From positions 1-39,241 of IMG/VR virus record IMGVR_UViG_3300047157_000032: DNA of 39,241 bases. The stretch is one strand, 5' to 3'. Of the stretch, positions 36,059 to 39,241 are shown one piece after another (position 1 is the first letter of the stretch; the number at the start of each line of letters is the position of its first letter). A model generated the notes under the pieces. It was not told the DNA's origin. It saw nothing but the letters and a program-made list of their open reading frames with translations, and searched no databases. The DNA is from a virus. The position numbers and the translations under genes are program-made.

Positions 36059-36070
36059 GTCACCGGTGAC
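36059..36070. repeat. Palindrome GTCACCGGTGAC, copy 6 (intergenic)
   Basis: Exact copy in the short gap between the glycosylase-like gene and the 55-aa gene; flanked by AAAC on the plus strand. Confidence 0.9.
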
Positions 36071-36073
36071 AAA

Positions 36074-36673
36074 CTATTTGATACGCTTCCAAGCCTGCCA
36101 CGTTATAGACTGGAGATGTAACGGGTCCAGCCCTAATGTTTCAGCAGTCATTATATAACACTTTTCTATAAATGTATAGGCTTTTGGTGTTAATGCTTGC
36201 TCTTTATTTGTGGCGGTCCGTCCGATAGCAATAGCAATCGCGTGCCTATCCACTGTAACTCCGGTTCCGTCCGGATACATCATATTCATATAAAAGCGTG
36301 ATGTCTTCGGACCGCTTAGAATCTCCAGTATTTTATCATCAGAGCCATTGCAATCTAGAATCGCTCTAGCTTTACGCTTGTTCGCTCCCATATGTCCGCA
36401 GTCACCGGTTAAGATAAAGTCAACAGCAATCTCTTTGTTCTTCTCCCACTCTTTAAGCGGAGACAATGCGGAGACAATGCCTAAAACTTGATTGACAGTG
36501 ACATCATAATTTTTGAATGACTTTAAAAAACTAGATACCTCAATTCCGAATTGATGAGCTTCTCTATACCAATCATTTTGTTCACTATTCACACTCACTT
36601 TATAGACCTTGAGTATGTTATTCCTGATTTTTGTTCTGGAGTAATCATTTTCTCCTATTCTTACTGTTTCCAT
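36074..36673 (-). CDS. Putative HhH-GPD-type DNA glycosylase/AP-lyase-like protein, 199 aa
   Basis: The protein aligns by eye to the EndoIII/MutY core. SALSPLKEWEKNKEIAVDFI (68-87) matches the LSAQ...NKATAKLY helix; ANKRKARAIL (97-106) matches the SKAxxI segment; LSGPKTSRFYMN (119-130) corresponds to PGVGRKTAN with K123; VTVDRHAIAIAIGR (139-152) corresponds to the VDTHxxR motif with D142, 19 residues after the lysine (18 in EndoIII). No iron-sulfur cysteines are present. If right, it would excise damaged or modified bases, for example from host or phage DNA. This is remote similarity, not a certain call. It has AGGAGA before the ATG. Confidence 0.5.
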   Translation of the reverse strand: METVRIGENDYSRTKIRNNILKVYKVSVNSEQNDWYREAHQFGIEVSSFLKSFKNYDVTVNQVLGIVSALSPLKEWEKNKEIAVDFILTGDCGHMGANKRKARAILDCNGSDDKILEILSGPKTSRFYMNMMYPDGTGVTVDRHAIAIAIGRTATNKEQALTPKAYTFIEKCYIMTAETLGLDPLHLQSITWQAWKRIK

Positions 36674-36772
36674 ATAATCTCCTATGGTATGTGTTAATTG
36701 TGGGCTCCATATCTTCGATTCTGGAGGACTTCTCTATCTCACTAAGGCTTAGCCCTTGCTTGATTTGTCCCA

Positions 36773-36801
36773 ATGATATATTGATTAAATTGTATAGTCA
36801 A
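36773..36801 (-). promoter_or_regulatory. Sigma70-like promoter for the small early genes
   Basis: On the minus strand TTGACT (36796-36801), a 17-base spacer and TATCAT (36773-36778) resemble the consensus. The palindrome copy at 36819-36830 lies about 18 bases upstream of the -35 box, a good place for a regulator. Confidence 0.55.
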
Positions 36802-36818
36802 TGACTAGTTGACAATCT

Positions 36819-36830
36819 GTCACTGGTGAC
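36819..36830. repeat. Palindrome variant GTCACTGGTGAC, copy 7 (upstream of early promoter)
   Basis: One mismatch in the centre; between the terminator of the 187-aa gene and the promoter at 36773-36801. Confidence 0.85.
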
Positions 36831-36842
36831 AAACTCTAGACC

Positions 36843-36866
36843 AAAAAAAACCCGCACAAGGCGGGC
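36843..36866 (-). terminator. Leftward intrinsic terminator after the 187-aa gene
   Basis: On the minus strand CCCGC pairs with GCGGG (36851-36865) with a CTTGT loop, followed by eight T residues (36843-36850). It isolates the 187-aa gene as its own transcription unit. Confidence 0.85.
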
Positions 36867-36884
36867 TCTTTAGGTTGCTAAAGT

Positions 36885-37448
36885 TTAAGCAGCTTTTTTG
36901 ACTTTCATATTAACAGTCTCAATAAGTATCTGCGCCTTGAGGTCTAGCATTTGTTTTTCGTACTCCTCTTTGGACATATCGGAATTCTCTCCTAATACCT
37001 TTTCCTGCCAGTCTCCTACAATCTCACTGATTGTCTTCTCTGGCTTCGGTGTAGGCTCCGCCTTAACTAAACAGAATTCTCTCAATTTACCTCTATCTGC
37101 TTCGGTGTGAGTACCTCTCTCCGTAATGTCTTTATCATTGACTAAGCGGATAGTGTAGCTGTGAGTATCTGGTTCCGCGTTGTCTCTAGCATTCAAGATA
37201 GATTCTTGCGTCTTCTTCTTAGCTATGAGCTTCTGCATCTTGTGCACTCTGCCCTTAAACTCTTTGAGGTCTTCATTCTCTAGAGTTGTGAGGTTCTTGT
37301 TCATAGCCTTTAAGAATGTTTCCTTGAATTTACTGTTAGTTGCTACAGTCTTCAAGGTCTCTGTGACTTGACCCTCTGCCTTGCGAATGTTACCTAGAGT
37401 GTCAATAAAGTTTGCTATCTGTTGTGTATCTGTCATTTTATTTTTCAT
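36885..37448 (-). CDS. First leftward gene, 187-aa early protein of unknown function
   Basis: The protein is charged and helical: TDTQQIANFIDTLGNIRKAE, KGRVHKMQKLIAKKKTQESI and DMSKEEYEKQMLDLKAQIL, with an alanine/lysine end. A middle part (residues 95-130) is more beta-like. It has its own terminator just after the stop and lies next to the divergent control region, with AAGGA before the ATG. Being the first gene transcribed to the left, it is a candidate host-takeover or regulatory protein. No family recognised. Confidence 0.6.
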   Translation of the reverse strand: MKNKMTDTQQIANFIDTLGNIRKAEGQVTETLKTVATNSKFKETFLKAMNKNLTTLENEDLKEFKGRVHKMQKLIAKKKTQESILNARDNAEPDTHSYTIRLVNDKDITERGTHTEADRGKLREFCLVKAEPTPKPEKTISEIVGDWQEKVLGENSDMSKEEYEKQMLDLKAQILIETVNMKVKKAA

Positions 37449-37528
37449 TGTATTTCCTTTTAAGTTATTGTTATTCCTAGATATTTTGTCTATCTAGGCT
37501 CTCAAGCAATCCCGCTTAAGATGGGTCT

Positions 37529-37554
37529 ATTATACACAAATGATTATCTTGCAA
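37529..37554 (-). promoter_or_regulatory. Possible leftward promoter of the 187-aa gene
   Basis: TATAAT (37529-37534, minus strand) lies about 80 bases before the start codon. The -35 region is weak (TTGCAA at a short spacing of 14), so activation or an extended -10 would be needed. A hairpin lies in the leader. Confidence 0.4.
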
Positions 37555-37587
37555 GCACTATTGATAAAAAATAGTTTATAAATGTTT

Positions 37588-37599
37588 GTCACTGGTGAC
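37588..37599. repeat. Palindrome variant GTCACTGGTGAC, copy 8 (divergent control region)
   Basis: One mismatch in the centre; lies upstream of the 187-aa gene's possible promoter. Confidence 0.85.
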
Positions 37600-37838
37600 A
37601 GATACTGTAGTTGTCTAGAGTGTCACTCACACTCTCTTTTGTCTCACATATGTATCTTGAGCCAGTCCCACACGCTATCCAAAGTGACACCCCGGGGACC
37701 CAATAGGACCGTGCGTGTATAATATATAGGCTCATACGCAGATTGGAGTGAATTTGGGTAAAATTAGTTATTTATTAGTGAAATGCTAGAAATCCGGAGG
37801 TGCGGAGAGGGACTTAAGACTTTATTTGCTTTGTTCTA

Positions 37839-37867
37839 TTGACAATCATTGAAAAGTATGCTATACT
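37839..37867 (+). promoter_or_regulatory. Sigma70-type promoter for the late arm, right-hand copy
   Basis: TTGACA (37839-37844), a 17-base spacer and TATACT (37862-37867), followed by ATTACTATAGAT. One base of the -10 box differs from the left-hand copy at 143-148 (TATAAT). Confidence 0.8.
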
Positions 37868-37991
37868 ATTACTATAGATATAAAAAACAAAGATTCACCT
37901 AAAAGGCTTCTCTTAGAAATAACCTTTATAATCATTCTAATTTATTCCATTTTAGTTGAAACTATAGTATAACTTTAGGAGAGTAAATAGG

Positions 37992-38390
37992 ATGTCTAAA
38001 AAGAACAAGGGTTCGCCTAATCTTTACAAGGGTATGAAGAGTTTAAACCCTAACGGTAGACCCAAAGGCTCAGTAAACAAGTTTACAGCACTGAGCAGAG
38101 AGTTGATGTCTAACAAAGGACCAGAGATTGTCCAAAAAGTTATAGACTTAGCACTCGAAGGTGACAGGACCTGTCTTAAGATGTGTATGGATAGAATTAT
38201 TCCTACAACTAAGTCAGTAGAGTTTAGGTCATCAGAAGATAAAGGTAATGTAATTATTAATGTTGGTGGTCTCGAAGCTAAGAAAATAGAAATAGAAGAG
38301 AAAGACCAGAAAGAACTAACATATGAAGATGGTGTTATAATAGAAGAAGCTGATATTGACAAAACAATTGTGAGTATCGGTAATGGCTAG
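37992..38390 (+). CDS. terS: Terminase small subunit, second copy
   Basis: The 132-residue product differs from the copy at 261-659 at three positions (Y31F, R42K, A75S). Many synonymous differences lie in the first 230 bases, while the last part is nearly identical. The ribosome site and the overlap with TerL are the same. The duplication reflects the ends of the molecule, not a second functional gene. Confidence 0.8.
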   Translation: MSKKNKGSPNLYKGMKSLNPNGRPKGSVNKFTALSRELMSNKGPEIVQKVIDLALEGDRTCLKMCMDRIIPTTKSVEFRSSEDKGNVIINVGGLEAKKIEIEEKDQKELTYEDGVIIEEADIDKTIVSIGNG

Positions 38391-39241
38391 AGAGTTAGAT
38401 GTACAATTACATCCTGCACAGCTAGAAATCTTCAATAGCACTGCCCGATTTAAAGTCGTAAGTGCGGGTAGGCGATTTGGAAAGTCCAGACTAGCAGCGT
38501 GGATACTTATAATCAAAGCTCTACAGTCGGAAAGTAAGGATGTCTTTTATATAGGTCCTACTTTTCAGCAAGCTAAAGATATTATGTGGAATATGCTCAA
38601 GGAACTGTTGCACAATACAGACCTTATAGAGACTACCCACGAGAATACAGCTACTATGAAGTTAGTCAATGGTAGGAGAATTAGCTTGAAGGGTTCTGAC
38701 CGACCAGATACTCTGAGGGGCGTGGGACTTGCTTATGTTGTTCTTGACGAATATGCTTCTATGAAGGTAGAGGTATGGGAACAGATTATAAGACCTACGC
38801 TTTCGGATGTAAAAGGTGGTGCGCTCTTTATTGGGACTCCAGCCGGGAAGAATCACTTTTATGATTTGTATTTAGAGGCAGAATAAAGATGAAGACTGGG
38901 AAGCATTTCAGTATACATCAATAGACAACCCTCTGATTGACCCTAAAGAAGTAGAAGTAGCAAAAAGAACGATGTCTACACAGGCATTTAGACAAGAATT
39001 TGAAGCCTCGTTTGTAAGTTTTACTGGAGGCATCTTTAAAAATGAATGGATTAAGTATGATGAAAATGAACCGGAGGAAGGCAATTTTGTTATTGCGGTT
39101 GACCCTGCGGGCTTTGAAGCAGTGGAGAAAGAGCGTGGTCTTAAAGGGAGTAAGTTAGATGAAACAGCTATATCAATCGTTAAAATCCACGGTGATAAGT
39201 GGTGGGTCAAAGATATACTCCACGGTAGATGGAATATTAAA
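38383..39241 (+). CDS. terL: Terminase large subunit, second copy, cut off by window end
   Basis: The 5' part is the same protein as at 652-1929 with K3R and G78N. An extra base around 38884 makes a premature TAA after LYLEAE, where the first copy reads LYLEAEKDED; beyond this point the DNA matches the first copy again to the window end. Walker A and B regions are intact. The frameshift is probably a sequence error. Confidence 0.8.

Larger units (their letters stand above)
37449..37991. other. Divergent control region between the two arms
   Basis: No gene was found in these 543 bases. It holds a possible leftward -10 box (37529-37534), a CTTAAGC...GCTTGAG hairpin near 37500-37520, a palindrome copy (37588-37599), a 7-bp hairpin AGAGTGT/ACACTCT (37617-37635), a CCCCGGGG palindrome near 37690, and the rightward late promoter (37839-37867). 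The region is the natural switch between early and late transcription and may also hold packaging signals. Confidence 0.7.
37728..39241. repeat. Right copy of the genome-end redundancy (matches 10-1509)
   Basis: Same gene content and order as the left end. Divergent leader, divergent TerS third-codon positions and clustered TerL differences near 38600 and 38830-38880 show two related but distinct sequence versions, not one perfectly repeated terminus. Confidence 0.9.

Noticed and set aside
36401-36412. GTCACCGGTTAA inside the glycosylase-like gene as a palindrome copy
   Set aside because: Only the left half and centre match; the right half is lost, so at most it is a decayed half-site.
36645-36773. 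A 42-aa frame on the minus strand with a helix-turn-helix-like phrase (QGLSLSEIEKSSRI) upstream of the glycosylase-like gene
   Set aside because: Only a TTG start, no ribosome site, and it overlaps the -10 box of the predicted promoter, so that promoter could not transcribe its start. Kept out of the gene list.
1-39241. CRISPR arrays or anti-CRISPR loci
   Set aside because: The repeated palindrome is dispersed, without regular spacers or cas genes, so it is not a CRISPR array.

Overview
The window looks like one genome-length molecule, plus a short overlap, from an uncultured, AT-rich, short-tailed (podovirus-like) phage. The gene content resembles marine podoviruses: T7-like DNA polymerase, primase-helicase and endonuclease I, a tail-tube pair, three or four large internal virion proteins, LamG-type tail fibres and a B12-dependent ribonucleotide reductase. 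No gene for a phage RNA polymerase, integrase, repressor or recognisable endolysin was found. A marine bacterial host is an inference from gene families only. The last ~1.5 kb repeats the first ~1.5 kb (terminase genes), so the unit is about 37.7 kb. The two copies are not identical, so the ends look circularly permuted or mixed-strain rather than a clean terminal repeat.

Layout: a rightward late arm (about 120-25257) and a leftward early/replication arm (about 37448-25247). They diverge at 37.45-37.99 kb and converge at 25.25 kb. The late arm starts from a near-perfect sigma70 promoter and carries, in order, terminase small and large subunits, portal, scaffold, major capsid protein, small structural genes, a fibre/adhesin block, secreted and membrane proteins with a holin candidate, tail tube proteins A and B, more fibre genes, and four large internal (ejection) proteins. 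A rightward terminator lies just past the convergent point, inside the opposing nuclease gene.

The early arm, read right to left, has a stand-alone 187-aa gene with its own terminator. Then comes a run of small early genes led by a putative HhH-GPD-type DNA glycosylase, an internal sigma70 promoter, a 149-nt tRNA-like RNA and an intrinsic terminator. The replication operon follows: ssDNA-binding protein, primase-helicase, DNA polymerase, PD-(D/E)XK exonuclease, endonuclease I, DUF3310 protein, class II ribonucleotide reductase, a small lipoprotein and membrane proteins, and a last nuclease. Genes are tightly packed with ATGA-type overlaps.

Two things stand out. First, a 12-bp palindrome, GTCAC(C/T)GGTGAC, occurs eight times, seven of them in the early arm, and even lies inside polA, primase and other coding sequences, where it forces the same short peptide into unrelated proteins. 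Second, many genes carry frameshifts that cluster in the portal, the tail-fibre genes and parts of the tail region while other long genes are clean; these most likely reflect single-molecule or mixed-strain sequencing error, and reading frames are given as spans across them.
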